A stretch of 64,000 bases of DNA from Idiomarina ramblicola (GCF_003987255.1 NZ_PIQC01000005.1:1-64000), one strand, 5' to 3'; positions 48,677 through 59,089 are shown, counted from the first letter of the stretch. Program-made: numbers and translations. The notes: generated from the letters alone by a model not told the origin.

Positions 48677-50488
48677 CTATTTGCCTACTTTTAAAACCGC
48701 AAGGAAGGCTTCCTGAGGTACTTCAACGTTACCCAGGTTCTTCATGCGCTTTTTACCCTCTTTTTGTTTTTGTAAAAGCTTTTTCTTACGACTAATGTCA
48801 CCGCCATAGCACTTAGCCGTTACGTTTTTACGTAACTGCTTGACCGTTGAACGCGCAATAACATGATTGCCAATGGTCGCCTGAATGGCAATATCAAACA
48901 TTTGCCGCGGAATTAACTCACGCATTTTATCAACTAGCATACGGCCACGCCCTTCGGCGTGATCACGGTGCGTGATCATTGCCAGAGCATCAACTCGGTC
49001 ACCATTAATCAATATATCGACACGAACCATATCAGCAGGTTCAAATTTCTTGAACTGATAATCCAGAGACGCGTAGCCTCGACTGGTCGATTTTAACCGG
49101 TCAAAGAAGTCCATAACCACCTCTGCCATGGGCAGCAAGTAGGTTACCGCAACTTGCTTGCCATGATAAGCCATGGCAGTTTGCACACCCCGTTTATCAA
49201 CACAAAGGGTTATGACATTACCCAGAAACTCTTGCGGAACCAGAATGTTCGCTTCCACAATGGGTTCGTAGATGGTTTCAATATCATTGACCGGAGGCAA
49301 GTTAACCGGATTATCTACTTTCACCATGCTGCCGTCGGTTTTTTCAACTTCATAAACCACGGTCGGTGCGGTAGTAATTAAGTCAATGTCGTATTCACGT
49401 TCCAGCCGCTCCTGAATAATTTCCATGTGCAGCATACCCAGAAAGCCACAACGGAAACCAAAACCAAGCGCCGCCGAATTTTCTGGCTCATAGAAAAGCG
49501 ATGCATCGTTTAACGACAATTTCCCCAAAGCATCCCGGAAGGACTCATAGTCCTCTGAGCTGATTGGGAACATACCTGCGTAAACCTGAGGTTTGACTTT
49601 TTTAAAGCCCGGTACCGGCTCTTTTGCCGGGTTCTTCGTGTTGGTTAGAGTATCACCGACCGGTGCGCCCAGAATGTCTTTAATACCCGAAATAACATAG
49701 CCTACCTCGCCGGTATGCAAAATGCCGGTCTCGTGCGGTTTCGGATCAAAATACCCCACTTTATCAATCTGATGCGACTGTCCAGTAGACATTACCGTCA
49801 TTTTCTCACCAGCGCGCAACGTACCGTTACGCACACGAACTAAAGAAACCACACCCTGATAGTTATCGAACCATGAGTCGATAATCAATGCCTGCAGAGG
49901 CTCTTCCGGTTCGCCCTGTGGCGGCGGTATCTGCCGAACAATGCGCTCAAGCACATCGTCAATACCAAGACCAGTTTTTGCAGAGCACTGAACCGCATCT
50001 ACCGCTTCAATGCCCACTATGTCTTCGATTTCCTGTGCCACACCCATGGCATCAGCCTGCGGTAGATCAATTTTATTGAGAACAGGAACAACTTCCAGAT
50101 CCATTTCAATGGCGGTATAGCAGTTCGCTAAAGTTTGCGCTTCAACGCCCTGAGCCGCATCAACAACCAGTAATGCACCTTCACAACCCGCTAATGAACG
50201 CGATACTTCATAAGAGAAATCGACGTGTCCGGGGGTGTCTATGAAATTCAACTGATAGGTTTCACCGTCTTTGGCCGTGTAATAAAGCGTCACACTTTGC
50301 GCTTTAATCGTAATACCCCGCTCACGTTCCAAGTCCATGGAATCAAGCACTTGCTCCGCCATTTCACGATCCGTTAGTCCACCACAATGCTGAATCAAGC
50401 GATCAGACAAAGTCGATTTACCATGGTCAATGTGAGCGATGATCGAGAAGTTACGAATATTACTTTGCTTGAACGCCCTATTCGGCAT
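48677..50488 (-). CDS. lepA: Elongation factor 4 (LepA)
   Basis: LepA is a ribosome-binding translational GTPase, associated with initiation and with back-translocation under ionic stress. The 603-residue protein has G1 AHIDHGKST (18-26), G3 DTPGHVDF, G4 NKID, EF-G-like domains II to V and the LepA-specific C-terminus ([20 protein letters not shown]). Upstream of lepB. The 94-bp gap to rseC (50489-50582) probably contains a promoter but shows no clear site. Confidence 0.98.
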   Translation of the reverse strand: MPNRAFKQSNIRNFSIIAHIDHGKSTLSDRLIQHCGGLTDREMAEQVLDSMDLERERGITIKAQSVTLYYTAKDGETYQLNFIDTPGHVDFSYEVSRSLAGCEGALLVVDAAQGVEAQTLANCYTAIEMDLEVVPVLNKIDLPQADAMGVAQEIEDIVGIEAVDAVQCSAKTGLGIDDVLERIVRQIPPPQGEPEEPLQALIIDSWFDNYQGVVSLVRVRNGTLRAGEKMTVMSTGQSHQIDKVGYFDPKPHETGILHTGEVGYVISGIKDILGAPVGDTLTNTKNPAKEPVPGFKKVKPQVYAGMFPISSEDYESFRDALGKLSLNDASLFYEPENSAALGFGFRCGFLGMLHMEIIQERLEREYDIDLITTAPTVVYEVEKTDGSMVKVDNPVNLPPVNDIETIYEPIVEANILVPQEFLGNVITLCVDKRGVQTAMAYHGKQVAVTYLLPMAEVVMDFFDRLKSTSRGYASLDYQFKKFEPADMVRVDILINGDRVDALAMITHRDHAEGRGRMLVDKMRELIPRQMFDIAIQATIGNHVIARSTVKQLRKNVTAKCYGGDISRKKKLLQKQKEGKKRMKNLGNVEVPQEAFLAVLKVGK

Positions 50489-50582
50489 TGATGATACCTC
50501 TGTAAAACTGAATTCTGGAACTTAAAAAATTAGCCCCGATCATACTCATGTTAGCGACAAGAACAAAGGACTTTATGCCGGT

Positions 50583-51035
50583 TCAGGGGTTTGAATGCTG
50601 AACTTCGGCTGCGACAGTTTCCAGTTTGACCATTGCATTGACTTGAATGTCGCGTTTGCGGAACCAGTGTTTTAACCCCCAGAAGGTAAAAGCAAAGCCA
50701 GCAAAAGAAAGCAAAATAATAAAACCTTCGGATAAAGTTGCGGTGTTTTCCAGTAGCACCGCCAGAAGCAGTAAAACTAGTATAGGTAAGCCATACAGCA
50801 GTAAGGCAAAACGAGTTACCGCAGTTTCAGGTACTTCTAGTTGCACCTGGTCACCTGGGTTAAACTGGTGTTCAGTAACTACTGTAAACTCTGCATTTTT
50901 GTCAGCAAATACTTTGCTTAGAATGCCGGCACCACAGTTAGATACCTGTGCGCAGCCTGAACACGCCGTTTTTAATTGAGTTGTCACGGTAACACGGTTG
51001 CCATCAACCGCTGTCACTTCTGCTATTTCTTTCAT
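50583..51035 (-). CDS. rseC: SoxR-reducing/sigma-E modulator protein RseC
   Basis: RseC is an inner-membrane protein that modulates sigma-E activity and takes part in SoxR reduction. The 150-residue protein has an N-terminal cysteine cluster (C25, C28 and C34 in ACSGCAQVSNCGAG), two hydrophobic helices (FALLLYGLPILVLLLLAVLL and EGFIILLSFAGFAFTFWG) and a short basic end. It overlaps rseB by one base and is the last gene of rpoE-rseA-rseB-rseC. Confidence 0.93.
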   Translation of the reverse strand: MKEIAEVTAVDGNRVTVTTQLKTACSGCAQVSNCGAGILSKVFADKNAEFTVVTEHQFNPGDQVQLEVPETAVTRFALLLYGLPILVLLLLAVLLENTATLSEGFIILLSFAGFAFTFWGLKHWFRKRDIQVNAMVKLETVAAEVQHSNP

Positions 51036-52000
51036 TATTTAACTTCTGTTGCTATGCGTTGAGCCATAGATAACGGCACCTGACCCACTACGGTCACAAG
51101 AAAATCATTATGTCGTTTTGAAAACAACGTTTGTGACGAGGACAGCGCAAGGTCGGTTTCCATACCTTCGGTCAGTTCAGCAACATAAACCGAATATTCC
51201 GCCAGGCCATCGGAGAACAAATAGTGATCAACCGGCGTAGAATCAACAACCAGCGTATGACTTTGCCGACTCAGTAACTTAAAGCCTTTTGGCGCCCACT
51301 GGGGTTCGACAGGATAATTCGTTGGCGTTTCTACCCTAAGATCTTCCAGCAAAGGAGGCATTTCAATATTTTTAATTTCTTTCATTATTTCAGGAGCGGA
51401 GTCGCGAACAGATAAACTGGTCAACTGTACCTGTTCTACAATATCACCCGACTGATTCAACATGATCATTTTTAGTGGCATACCATGCTTGCGATCAATC
51501 CATAACGCGTAGCTATAACGCTGGTTATCCCGGCTTAAAATTCGAATATGTTGTGCATTACGTCCTAAAACTCGAGCTCCGCCACCAACGGTAATCTGAT
51601 AGCTGTGATTCAGACGATCAAAAGATTCTGAAAACGCGGCTGGAAAAATAGCCGTAATGGTATTGGACTTTAATGCGTAGTTATTTGCTGAGGTATGAAA
51701 ATGACCCACGCGATCATCGACTCTTAATATTCGAAAATCCGGGCCGTTCATCTGAATGAGAAGTTCAGTGCTGCCTGTCTGAGGGTCGTTGCCCTGTAAC
51801 CATTGATAGGGTTCAATCTGATCGCCATGCACATAAACTAAAGACGATTCAAAGTTCAATTCAGTTAAGGCTTCTGCCATGCGGTTGAACCAGTCAGCGC
51901 CACTCTCTGCTTGTTCGTTAGTCTGCTGAGCGCTAACCGCAAACGTTCCAGTAATTAAAATAGCGCCCAGAAAAATAGACCGATACAACCGAGTTATCAT
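51035..52000 (-). CDS. rseB: Sigma-E regulatory protein RseB
   Basis: RseB is a periplasmic protein that binds the RseA periplasmic domain and protects it from DegS until lipopolysaccharide or lipoprotein stress releases it. From the ATG at 52000 the 321-residue product has a good signal peptide (LYRSIFLGAILITGTFAVSA), a LolA-like N-terminal domain and a small C-terminal domain (PQWAPKGFKLLSRQSHTLVV). The frame is open 15 codons further but would overlap rseA; AAGG lies upstream of the chosen ATG. Confidence 0.95.
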   Translation of the reverse strand: MITRLYRSIFLGAILITGTFAVSAQQTNEQAESGADWFNRMAEALTELNFESSLVYVHGDQIEPYQWLQGNDPQTGSTELLIQMNGPDFRILRVDDRVGHFHTSANNYALKSNTITAIFPAAFSESFDRLNHSYQITVGGGARVLGRNAQHIRILSRDNQRYSYALWIDRKHGMPLKMIMLNQSGDIVEQVQLTSLSVRDSAPEIMKEIKNIEMPPLLEDLRVETPTNYPVEPQWAPKGFKLLSRQSHTLVVDSTPVDHYLFSDGLAEYSVYVAELTEGMETDLALSSSQTLFSKRHNDFLVTVVGQVPLSMAQRIATEVK

Positions 52001-52004
52001 AGTC

Positions 52005-52583
52005 TTAGTTACCTTTATTGAGCTCCTGCTCTGGTTGCTCATCACTGTCTACTTTTTGTTGCAACATCAATTGTTGCTGGTGATCGATCAAATAAGACTG
52101 AACCTGACGACGGCGCTGCTGATCATTGTTTTGCGACATAGGTTCAACATGATTCAGGCTTACCGGCTCACGGCCACCACCAATAGGGTTAGTCAGTAAT
52201 GCGGGTTCAGCACTTCCACCTTCAGGTGTTACTGGTTGCTGGTACGTTTGTACCGTCATCACCGCAACAACAGCGACACTGGCCGCAACAGCCACTTTAG
52301 CAAAAGGCTGGAACCAACGCGAAGCGGCCCTATTTTGGCTTTTCGAACGACCAAATCCCGGCTTCACAACTTTTGACTCCTGACTGACACTTGCACGAAC
52401 CTGCTCACTAATATCCATACTGATATCAGTGTTTAGGTCTCCTTTTATCGCCGCACGAATAACACTGTAACGGTGCCATTCCTGTGTTGCCTGTTCATCA
52501 TCCAATAACGCTTCAATTTCATCAGCATTGATCGCTTGATCATCAAACAGCGCGGATGTTGATTCTGACTTGTTCCGAGACAT
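52005..52583 (-). CDS. rseA: Anti-sigma-E factor RseA
   Basis: RseA is a bitopic inner-membrane protein whose cytoplasmic domain holds sigma-E inactive until DegS and RseP cleave it. The 192-residue protein has the N-terminal anti-sigma domain (IEALLDDEQATQEWHRYSVI), one membrane helix at about 93-112 (PFAKVAVAASVAVVAVMTV) and a Gln-rich periplasmic part (LIDHQQQLMLQQK). It has 17 bp to rpoE. Confidence 0.95.
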   Translation of the reverse strand: MSRNKSESTSALFDDQAINADEIEALLDDEQATQEWHRYSVIRAAIKGDLNTDISMDISEQVRASVSQESKVVKPGFGRSKSQNRAASRWFQPFAKVAVAASVAVVAVMTVQTYQQPVTPEGGSAEPALLTNPIGGGREPVSLNHVEPMSQNNDQQRRRQVQSYLIDHQQQLMLQQKVDSDEQPEQELNKGN

Positions 52584-52600
52584 AGCTGCCCCTCTTTAGT

Positions 52601-53179
52601 TTACCGTTCCAGCAACGGTCGGAGTTGATTATCTATTGCTTCCCGAGCGCGAAAGATGCGAGAGCGGACAGTCCCTATAGGGCAATCCATTTCTAACGCA
52701 ATTTCCTCGTAACCGAGACCCTCAATTTCCCTTAACGTAATTGCCCGGCGCAAATCGTCAGGCAACTCATCAATTGTTTTCAGTACCACATCTCTGATTT
52801 CATCAGACAACATTTGCCTTTCTGGAGAGGCACTGTCTTTTAGTGCCCCAGCTCCTTCCAGGAATTCTGCGTCCTCTGCATCTATATCGGATGCGGGCGG
52901 CTTTCTGCCTTGCGAAACCAAATGGTTCTTCGCTGTATTCACCGCTATTCGGTACAACCAAGTATAAAAAGCACTGTCGCCACGAAAGTTAGGTAACGCT
53001 CTGTACGCTTTTATAAAGGCTTCCTGTGCAACATCCGGCACATCGCCTTGTTGTTTAACGTAACGCGATATCAAACTCATGACTTTATGCTGATATTTCT
53101 TCACCAGCAGATCAAAAGCCCGGTTATCACCTTGTTGTACTCTTTCGACCAACTGCTGGTCACTCACCTGTTCGCTCAT
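52601..53179 (-). CDS. rpoE: RNA polymerase sigma-E factor
   Basis: The extracytoplasmic stress sigma factor. The 192-residue protein has region 2 (FDLLVKKYQHKVMSLISRYV, DVAQEAFIKAYRALPNFRGD, FYTWLYRIAVNTAKN) and region 4 (ELPDDLRRAITLREIEGLGY, EEIALEMDCPIGTVRSRIFR). Length equals E. coli RpoE. First gene of the operon with rseABC; divergent from nadB. A sigma-E-type promoter lies 66 bp upstream. Confidence 0.98.
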   Translation of the reverse strand: MSEQVSDQQLVERVQQGDNRAFDLLVKKYQHKVMSLISRYVKQQGDVPDVAQEAFIKAYRALPNFRGDSAFYTWLYRIAVNTAKNHLVSQGRKPPASDIDAEDAEFLEGAGALKDSASPERQMLSDEIRDVVLKTIDELPDDLRRAITLREIEGLGYEEIALEMDCPIGTVRSRIFRAREAIDNQLRPLLER

Positions 53180-53244
53180 CCGAGCCTGTTCTCCCTTAAC
53201 CCAGGAACTGCTGGAACTGGCGGCCCGTCCTGATTCTTACTGAC

Positions 53245-53273
53245 TGTGACAGAGCCGCATGTAAAAAGTTCGC
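53245..53273 (-). promoter_or_regulatory. Candidate sigma-E promoter of rpoE
   Basis: On the minus strand GCGAACTT (53273-53266) is followed after 16 bp by TCACA (53249-53245), fitting the sigma-E consensus GGAACTT - N16 - TCAAA/TCTGA with one change in each box. The predicted start site is about 60 nt before rpoE. Autoregulation is usual for this operon. Confidence 0.5.
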
Positions 53274-53324
53274 AAAAATATCGCCAAATGCGTAAAATCG
53301 TTCAAAATTCACATTGAGTACTTT

Positions 53325-54926
53325 ATGGAACCTGTTGCAAATTATCAATGCGATGTACTGATTATTGGTTCGGGAGCCGCCGGTTTAACCACTGCTTTAC
53401 AGTTAGCTGATGACTTAAACGTTATCGTGCTGAGTAAAGGGCCGCTGACTGAGGGCTCAACTTTTTATGCGCAAGGCGGCATTGCAGCGGTTTTCGACAA
53501 AAATGACAGTATTGAAAGTCATATTGAAGATACTCTAATTGCTGGTGCCGGTCTTTGCGATCCCGAAGCGGTTAAGTTTACCACAGAAAACGCCCGGGCA
53601 AGCCTGCAATGGCTTATTGACGCTGGTGTCGGTTTTGATCAGGTAAAGTCTGAGGGTGACAGCCCTGCGTACCATTTAAACAGAGAAGGTGGTCATAGTC
53701 ATCGCCGAATTTTGCACGCAGCCGATGCAACCGGCCGAGCCGTTCAGACCACATTACAGGGAAAAGCACTCGATCATCCCAATATTCAGGTATTAGAACG
53801 CTACAACGCAGTTGATTTAATTACGGGAGCACGCATTGGCAAGCCAGCAGGCTGTTACGGAGCTTATGTCTGGAGCCGCCAAAATGAACGCGTTGAAACT
53901 GTTGCTGCAGGCTGCGTGGTTCTTGCCACTGGCGGAGCAAGCAAGGTTTATCAATACACCAGTAACCCGGATATTGCCAGCGGCGATGGCATTGCCATGG
54001 CGTGGCGTGCCGGGTGCAGCGTCGCCAATATGGAATTTAATCAGTTCCACCCAACCTGCCTATTCCACCCTAATGCACAAAGTTTTTTGTTAAGCGAAGC
54101 ATTAAGGGGTGAAGGCGCTTTGCTTAAACGTCCAGATGGCAGTCGCTTTATGCCCGACTTTCATGAGTCAGCAGAATTGGCACCACGAGACGTCGTTGCG
54201 CGTGCCATCGATTTTGAAATGAAACGCCTCGGTGCAGACTGCATGTATCTGGATATTTCTCATAAGCCTAAAGACTTTATTCGGCATCACTTTCCCACCA
54301 TCATGGAGAAGTGCTTATCCTTAGGGATTGATATCAGTAAAGAGCCAATGCCGGTTGTTCCGGCTGCTCATTATACGTGTGGTGGCGTTAAAACCGATAT
54401 GAATGCCGCAACTAACTTACCCAACCTTTATGCCGTTGGTGAAGTTGCCTGTACGGGATTACACGGTGCTAACCGTATGGCCAGTAACTCACTACTGGAG
54501 TGTTTGGTTTTCGCTCGCGCGGCGGCCAAGAGTATTCTGTCTAAACGACCACATCGACAAGCTCTAAGCCACATACCCGGCTGGGATGAAAGCCAGGTAG
54601 GCAATTCTGACGAAGAAGTCATTATTCAGCATAACTGGCATGAATTACGACTGTTTATGTGGGACTACGTCGGCATAGTTCGTACGACCAAACGCCTGGA
54701 GCGTGCATTGCATAGAATTGAATTGTTACAGCGTGAAATTCACGAATATTATTCTAATTTCCGCGTCAGTAATAATTTACTGGAGTTACGTAATTTAGTT
54801 CAGGTATCCGAGCTTATTGTAAAAAGTGCGCTTAGCCGAAAAGAAAGTCGAGGCTTGCATTACACGTTGGATTACCCAGATACATTGTCAGAAACTAAAC
54901 CAACCGTGCTAACACCCAGCCATTAA
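53325..54926 (+). CDS. nadB: L-aspartate oxidase NadB
   Basis: NadB oxidises aspartate to iminoaspartate, the first step of de novo NAD synthesis. The 533-residue flavoprotein has the FAD-binding [16 protein letters not shown] (about 13-28), [27 protein letters not shown], the FHPTCLF segment and [14 protein letters not shown]. Length is typical. Divergent from rpoE across 145 bp; it converges with the short ygfX-like gene with 2 bp between stops. Confidence 0.98.
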   Translation: MEPVANYQCDVLIIGSGAAGLTTALQLADDLNVIVLSKGPLTEGSTFYAQGGIAAVFDKNDSIESHIEDTLIAGAGLCDPEAVKFTTENARASLQWLIDAGVGFDQVKSEGDSPAYHLNREGGHSHRRILHAADATGRAVQTTLQGKALDHPNIQVLERYNAVDLITGARIGKPAGCYGAYVWSRQNERVETVAAGCVVLATGGASKVYQYTSNPDIASGDGIAMAWRAGCSVANMEFNQFHPTCLFHPNAQSFLLSEALRGEGALLKRPDGSRFMPDFHESAELAPRDVVARAIDFEMKRLGADCMYLDISHKPKDFIRHHFPTIMEKCLSLGIDISKEPMPVVPAAHYTCGGVKTDMNAATNLPNLYAVGEVACTGLHGANRMASNSLLECLVFARAAAKSILSKRPHRQALSHIPGWDESQVGNSDEEVIIQHNWHELRLFMWDYVGIVRTTKRLERALHRIELLQREIHEYYSNFRVSNNLLELRNLVQVSELIVKSALSRKESRGLHYTLDYPDTLSETKPTVLTPSH

Positions 54927-54928
54927 GT

Positions 54929-55192
54929 TCAAGCCAACAGTTGCAGTTGGCGCCTCAATTTTAATTGCTGCGCCGACGACAACTGAAACCACCATATCCA
55001 TAGCCAATAACGCTTTTCCCTGCCATCTTCAGCTTTTCGTGCCAGTGGCAATAACACCACTAAGCCACTTATGACTAGTGCCTTGCTGAAGAACCGCCAG
55101 CGATATTGCTGCCACCACCAATAGCGCCCACATGCTGACACTGACAACGTTGCCATCGGTCGCTGCAGACGAAAAAAACTAACAGGATTCAA
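54929..55192 (-). CDS. Short YgfX-like protein
   Basis: An 87-residue, Trp/Arg-rich product. Its C-terminal 55 residues (WWQQYRWRFFSKALVISG, REKRYWLWIWWFQL) resemble the C-terminal half of YgfX/CptA. The N-terminal transmembrane hairpin of that family is missing or unrecognisable. The frame starts with TTG overlapping the sdhE stop (TTGA); an ATG thirteen codons in is an alternative. Position directly after sdhE is that of ygfX in E. coli, where it is described as an inner-membrane toxin-like partner of SdhE. Identity is by position and weak similarity. Confidence 0.5.
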   Translation of the reverse strand: MNPVSFFRLQRPMATLSVSACGRYWWWQQYRWRFFSKALVISGLVVLLPLARKAEDGREKRYWLWIWWFQLSSAQQLKLRRQLQLLA

Positions 55193-55461
55193 ACTTTAAC
55201 GCGAGACAACATAAACTGAACCATAGCGTCCAGCTCTTCATCTTCGCATTTTTTATGTCCCATAAACCAAGCAAAGAGATCCGGATCATCACAGGTAACC
55301 AGACGACGAAATACCGCCTTCTGTTCTTCACTCAATTCGTCATAAGCTTGATCGACAAACGGTTCAAACAGTACATCAAGCTCTAACATGCCCCGTCGGC
55401 AGGCCCAACGTAAACGACGCTTGTCTTTTAGTACTTCTTCGGATTGTTTTAACGGCAACAT
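55189..55461 (-). CDS. sdhE: FAD assembly factor SdhE
   Basis: SdhE helps covalent flavin attachment to succinate dehydrogenase and fumarate reductase. The 90-residue protein has the signature RRGMLELDVLFEPFVD with the conserved RGxxE, and DPDLFAWFMG, as in E. coli YgfY/SdhE. In E. coli, too, it is divergent from ygfZ and upstream of ygfX. Confidence 0.95.
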   Translation of the reverse strand: MLPLKQSEEVLKDKRRLRWACRRGMLELDVLFEPFVDQAYDELSEEQKAVFRRLVTCDDPDLFAWFMGHKKCEDEELDAMVQFMLSRVKV

Positions 55462-55541
55462 AAAATCTCCGCAGCAATTGCCCTTGTAATTCTATAATGT
55501 GCCCTAATATTACCACGTAAGCCATTTAATAAGGAGTCATT

Positions 55542-56435
55542 GTGGTTGAGTTAACGCAGCATTTTAGTGACGCAAATCTGGATAGCCTTTCCGTTCAACT
55601 GGCGGATTATGGTATCCTTTCTGTTTCTGGCGAAGATGCTGACAGTTTTTTGCAAGGTCAACTGACATGTGATTTACGCAAACTCGACCAAGACAATTGG
55701 CTTTATGGCGCGCATTGCGATCAAACAGGAAAAGCCTTTAGTGTTTTTTGGCTTTGTCGTGAAGCCGATGCCCTATTTTTGATTATGCATCGCACTGCGA
55801 TTGAGGGCTCTTTGACACAGTTAAAGAAATACGGTGTCTTTAGTAAAGTAACGATTGAAGATGTAAGCGACGACTGGACTATTGCCGGTGTTTTCGGTAG
55901 CAAAGCAGCCAGCGTTGCAGCAGAATTTGATGGCCGGGTAATACAGGTTGGGACCAGTCCCGACCAATATCTGTTACTCAGCCAACAACCAATTTCTACG
56001 GATTATCCGCAACCTTACTGGGATGCGTTGGAAATTGAACGGGTTCGCCCACAACTTACGTTTGAGAACAGCCAGGCGTTTGTCCCGCAAATGATGAATT
56101 TGCAGGCGTGGGATGGAATCAGTTTTGACAAAGGATGTTATATCGGCCAGGAGACTATTGCCCGGATGAAATATTTGGGCAAACAGAAACGGGCGCTCTT
56201 TCGCTTATCCGGTAAAGTAACGGCTCAAGTTACTGCTGGTACGCAATTAGAGAAAGCCATTGGCGAGAACTGGCGTCGTGCAGGTACGGTCATTATGGCA
56301 GTGAACCGCACCGACACCCAAGTGGACTTATTGGCTGTTTTACCCAGTGACATAGACACTGACACAGCTATTCGAGTTCGGGATGACGACGCAAGTCTTC
56401 TGGAAATACACTCACTGCCTTATCAATTAGGTTAA
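55542..56435 (+). CDS. ygfZ: tRNA-modifying/Fe-S cluster protein YgfZ
   Basis: YgfZ is a folate-binding, GcvT-like protein that supports iron-sulfur enzymes such as MiaB. The 297-residue product has the signature KGCYIGQE at 197-204 with the essential Cys199, preceded by FVPQMMNLQAWDGISFD. It starts at a GTG with AAGGAG 8 nt upstream. Divergent from sdhE; 4 bp to the SlyD-like gene, likely one transcript. Confidence 0.96.
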   Translation: MVELTQHFSDANLDSLSVQLADYGILSVSGEDADSFLQGQLTCDLRKLDQDNWLYGAHCDQTGKAFSVFWLCREADALFLIMHRTAIEGSLTQLKKYGVFSKVTIEDVSDDWTIAGVFGSKAASVAAEFDGRVIQVGTSPDQYLLLSQQPISTDYPQPYWDALEIERVRPQLTFENSQAFVPQMMNLQAWDGISFDKGCYIGQETIARMKYLGKQKRALFRLSGKVTAQVTAGTQLEKAIGENWRRAGTVIMAVNRTDTQVDLLAVLPSDIDTDTAIRVRDDDASLLEIHSLPYQLG

Positions 56436-56439
56436 ATTT

Positions 56440-56922
56440 ATGAGCGAAACCATTGCACCAAATAAAGTCGTGGCTATTAACTACGCTGTTAAAACGGAAG
56501 ATGGCCAGACCCTGGACGAGTCTAAAGATGGCAGCCCGTTGAACTTCATCCACGGTCGTGGCATGTTGATTCCTGGTCTGGAAAATGCACTGGAAGGCAA
56601 GTCTGTGGGCGATAGCTTCACTGCAGAAGTTAAACCCGAAGAAGCTTATGGCGAGCGCCATGACGGCTTAATCCAGACTGTACCGCGTAACTTATTCGGT
56701 GAGAATGAAGTACAACCTGGCATGCAGTTCCGTGCCAGCACCGACCAGGGCGAACAGTCAGTTGTTATCGTTGATGTAAAAGACGAAGAAGTGACTGTCG
56801 ACGGTAACCACCCACTAGCGGGTGTTAACCTGAACTTTGACGTGGAAGTCCTTGAAGTTCGCGACGCAACTGAACAAGAGCTTGAGCACGGTCACGTGCA
56901 CACTGAAGGCGAAGATCACTAA
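56440..56922 (+). CDS. FKBP-type peptidyl-prolyl isomerase, SlyD-like
   Basis: A 160-residue cytoplasmic prolyl isomerase and chaperone. It has the SlyD layout: NKVVAINYAVKTEDGQTLDE, LNFIHGRGMLIPGLENALEG, the chaperone flap inserted at about 70-130, and DGNHPLAGVNLNFDVEV. The C-terminal tail is short and His/Glu-rich (HGHVHTEGEDH), less than the long metal-binding tail of E. coli SlyD. Followed by a strong terminator. Confidence 0.9.
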   Translation: MSETIAPNKVVAINYAVKTEDGQTLDESKDGSPLNFIHGRGMLIPGLENALEGKSVGDSFTAEVKPEEAYGERHDGLIQTVPRNLFGENEVQPGMQFRASTDQGEQSVVIVDVKDEEVTVDGNHPLAGVNLNFDVEVLEVRDATEQELEHGHVHTEGEDH

Positions 56923-56939
56923 TCGCTGCTGTTGTTGCT

Positions 56940-56976
56940 AAAAGAAACCCGGCTAAATAGCCGGGTTTTTCTTTTA
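56940..56976 (+). terminator. Terminator after the SlyD-like gene
   Basis: AAACCCGGCT (56945-56954) pairs with AGCCGGGTTT (56959-56968) around an AAAT loop and is followed by a T-rich run. It ends the ygfZ-slyD transcript 20 bp after the stop. A-rich upstream bases let it also work for the convergent ogt. Confidence 0.9.
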
Positions 56977-56986
56977 AGCGACAAAT

Positions 56987-57469
56987 TTAAGCAGCAATAA
57001 CCCGGCGTTCTAAATCTAATAATTGCTGTTTTCTTTCAAGTCCTGCAGCAAAACCTCGCAATGAACCATCCTGCCCTATCACCCGATGACACGGAATAAC
57101 AATAATAAGCGGATTTTTTGCAATCGCACTGGCGACAGCCCGAGTCGCAGTAGGCTGATTCAATTCATTAGCTACTTGCTGATAACTTAACGTTGTACCC
57201 GCTGGAATGTTTTGTAGCACAGATAAAACCCGCCGCTGAAACTCTGTCACCAAAGGGTTTATCGGTAAATCGAATGCATAATCTGAATCACTAAAATAAG
57301 ACTGTATTTGACTGGCGGCAGCTTCCAGTAACCAATCTTCGGGGCAGTACTGATACTGACTCATTTCCGGGCAGTGCTTCTGGCCTTTGTAATACAGCCC
57401 CAAAATATGTTCTTTATCGGCAACCGCATACATTTTACCTAACGGCGTTGAAAATTCAGAGTAGTACAT
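56987..57469 (-). CDS. ogt: Methylated-DNA--protein-cysteine methyltransferase
   Basis: A suicide repair protein that moves the methyl group of O6-methylguanine to its own cysteine. The 160-residue protein has the active site IVIPCHRVI with Cys127, the helix-turn-helix segment TLSYQQVANELNQPTATRAV with the intercalating Arg, and GFAAGLERKQQLLDLE. It is a stand-alone Ogt without an Ada domain. Single gene between two terminators. Confidence 0.96.
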   Translation of the reverse strand: MYYSEFSTPLGKMYAVADKEHILGLYYKGQKHCPEMSQYQYCPEDWLLEAAASQIQSYFSDSDYAFDLPINPLVTEFQRRVLSVLQNIPAGTTLSYQQVANELNQPTATRAVASAIAKNPLIIVIPCHRVIGQDGSLRGFAAGLERKQQLLDLERRVIAA

Positions 57470-57500
57470 ACGAACCTCCGCATCTGTGACACTGCGATCA

Positions 57501-57554
57501 TAAAAAAACGCGTTAACTGACTATAGAAAAGGACTATAGCAGTTAACGCGTTTT
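57501..57554 (-). terminator. Terminator after lysS
   Basis: A 15-bp inverted repeat (57505-57519 against 57540-57554) continues inward, after one bulged A, into a second pair CTATAG (57521-57526 and 57534-57539). On the minus strand it ends in a T-run. It lies 24 bp after the lysS stop and closes the xerD-to-lysS transcript. Confidence 0.85.
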
Positions 57555-57577
57555 CTGCGTAATTTTCAACCAATCAA

Positions 57578-59089
57578 TTAGTCAGCTTTAGGTCGCATAT
57601 GTGGAAACAGCAACACATCCCGAATAGAGGCTGAGTCGGTTAGCAACATGACCAGGCGGTCAATCCCAATTCCTTCACCAGCTGTTGGCGGCATACCGTG
57701 TTCAAGCGCTGTCACGTAATCTTCGTCGTAAAACATGGCTTCATCGTCACCCGCTTCTTTTTGTTCTACCTGCTCACGGAAACGCTCAGCCTGATCTTCC
57801 GCGTCATTTAACTCTGAGAAACCATTCGCAAGTTCACGTCCACCGGCAAAGAACTCAAAACGATCGGTTACGAATGGGTTATCGTCGTTACGGCGCGCCA
57901 ACGGCGAAACTTCCGCTGGATACGCGGTAATGAAAGTTGGCTGAATCAAACGATGCTCTGCAACAGTTTCAAATATCTCAATTTGGATTTTACCTAAGCC
58001 CCAGGAAGGCTTAACGCTAACCCCCACCTGCTCGGCAATTTCCGTCGCGCTGTTAAGATCGTCCAGTTGCTCTGTTTTCACTTCCGGCATGTATTTAACG
58101 ATAGCTTCCAATACCGTCATGCGCTCGAATGGTTTACCAAAGTCATAATCAACGCCTTGACTGGTAAACTGAGCAGAGCCTAATACCGCTTCTGCAGCAC
58201 CCCGCAACATTTTCTCAGTTAAATCCATCAGGTCGTGATAATCAGCATAGCCCCAGTAAAACTCCAACATAGTGAACTCTGGATTATGACGAGTCGACAA
58301 CCCTTCGTTACGGAAGTTACGGTTAATTTCGAAAACCTTTTCAAAGCCACCAACGACCAAGCGCTTCAAATAAAGCTCAGGTGCGATACGCAAAAACAGT
58401 TCCATATCAAGCGCATTGTGGTGCGTGCTGAATGGACGCGCTGCCGCACCACCAGGAATTGCCTGCATCATAGGCGTTTCCACTTCCAGAAACTGACGCT
58501 CACTTAAAAAGCGACGAATGTAATCAATAACTTTAGAGCGCACAACAAAGGTGCCACGTGATTCGTCGTTGGTAATAAGATCTAAGTACCGCTGGCGATA
58601 ACGTGTCTCCTGATCGGCCAAACCATGAAATTTATCGGGTAACGGGCGTAAAGCCTTGGTCAGTAAGCGCACTTCATCAACCTGAACGCTCAGCTCCCCG
58701 GTTCCGGTAATGAACAATGTGCCTGACGCGCCAACAATATCGCCTAAATCCCACTTCTTAAACTCAGTGTTGTAATAACCTTCCGGCAGATTGTCGCGGG
58801 CAACATAAAGCTGAATTTTCCCACTCATATCCTGAATGGTGGCGAAGCTCGCTTTACCCATAATTCGGCGGGTCATCATACGACCGGCGACTTTGACACG
58901 AATCCCCTTTTCAACCAGCTCTTCTTTGCTGACTTCATCGTATTCTGCGTGCAAGTCAGCCGCTAGCGAATCCCGACGGAAATCGTTCGGGAAGGCGATG
59001 CCCTTATCGCGAAGCGCCGACAGTTTCGCCTTTCGTTGCGCGATCTGTTCGTTTACGTCTACTTCAGGTGCTTGCGATTTATCAGTCAT
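57578..59089 (-). CDS. lysS: Lysyl-tRNA synthetase, class II
   Basis: LysS charges tRNA(Lys). The 503-residue protein has an N-terminal OB-fold anticodon domain (about 60-150) and a class II core: motif 1 within [20 protein letters not shown], motif 2 [20 protein letters not shown], and motif 3 [11 protein letters not shown] near the C-terminus. Follows prfB by 36 bp, as in E. coli. Confidence 0.98.
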   Translation of the reverse strand: MTDKSQAPEVDVNEQIAQRKAKLSALRDKGIAFPNDFRRDSLAADLHAEYDEVSKEELVEKGIRVKVAGRMMTRRIMGKASFATIQDMSGKIQLYVARDNLPEGYYNTEFKKWDLGDIVGASGTLFITGTGELSVQVDEVRLLTKALRPLPDKFHGLADQETRYRQRYLDLITNDESRGTFVVRSKVIDYIRRFLSERQFLEVETPMMQAIPGGAAARPFSTHHNALDMELFLRIAPELYLKRLVVGGFEKVFEINRNFRNEGLSTRHNPEFTMLEFYWGYADYHDLMDLTEKMLRGAAEAVLGSAQFTSQGVDYDFGKPFERMTVLEAIVKYMPEVKTEQLDDLNSATEIAEQVGVSVKPSWGLGKIQIEIFETVAEHRLIQPTFITAYPAEVSPLARRNDDNPFVTDRFEFFAGGRELANGFSELNDAEDQAERFREQVEQKEAGDDEAMFYDEDYVTALEHGMPPTAGEGIGIDRLVMLLTDSASIRDVLLFPHMRPKAD

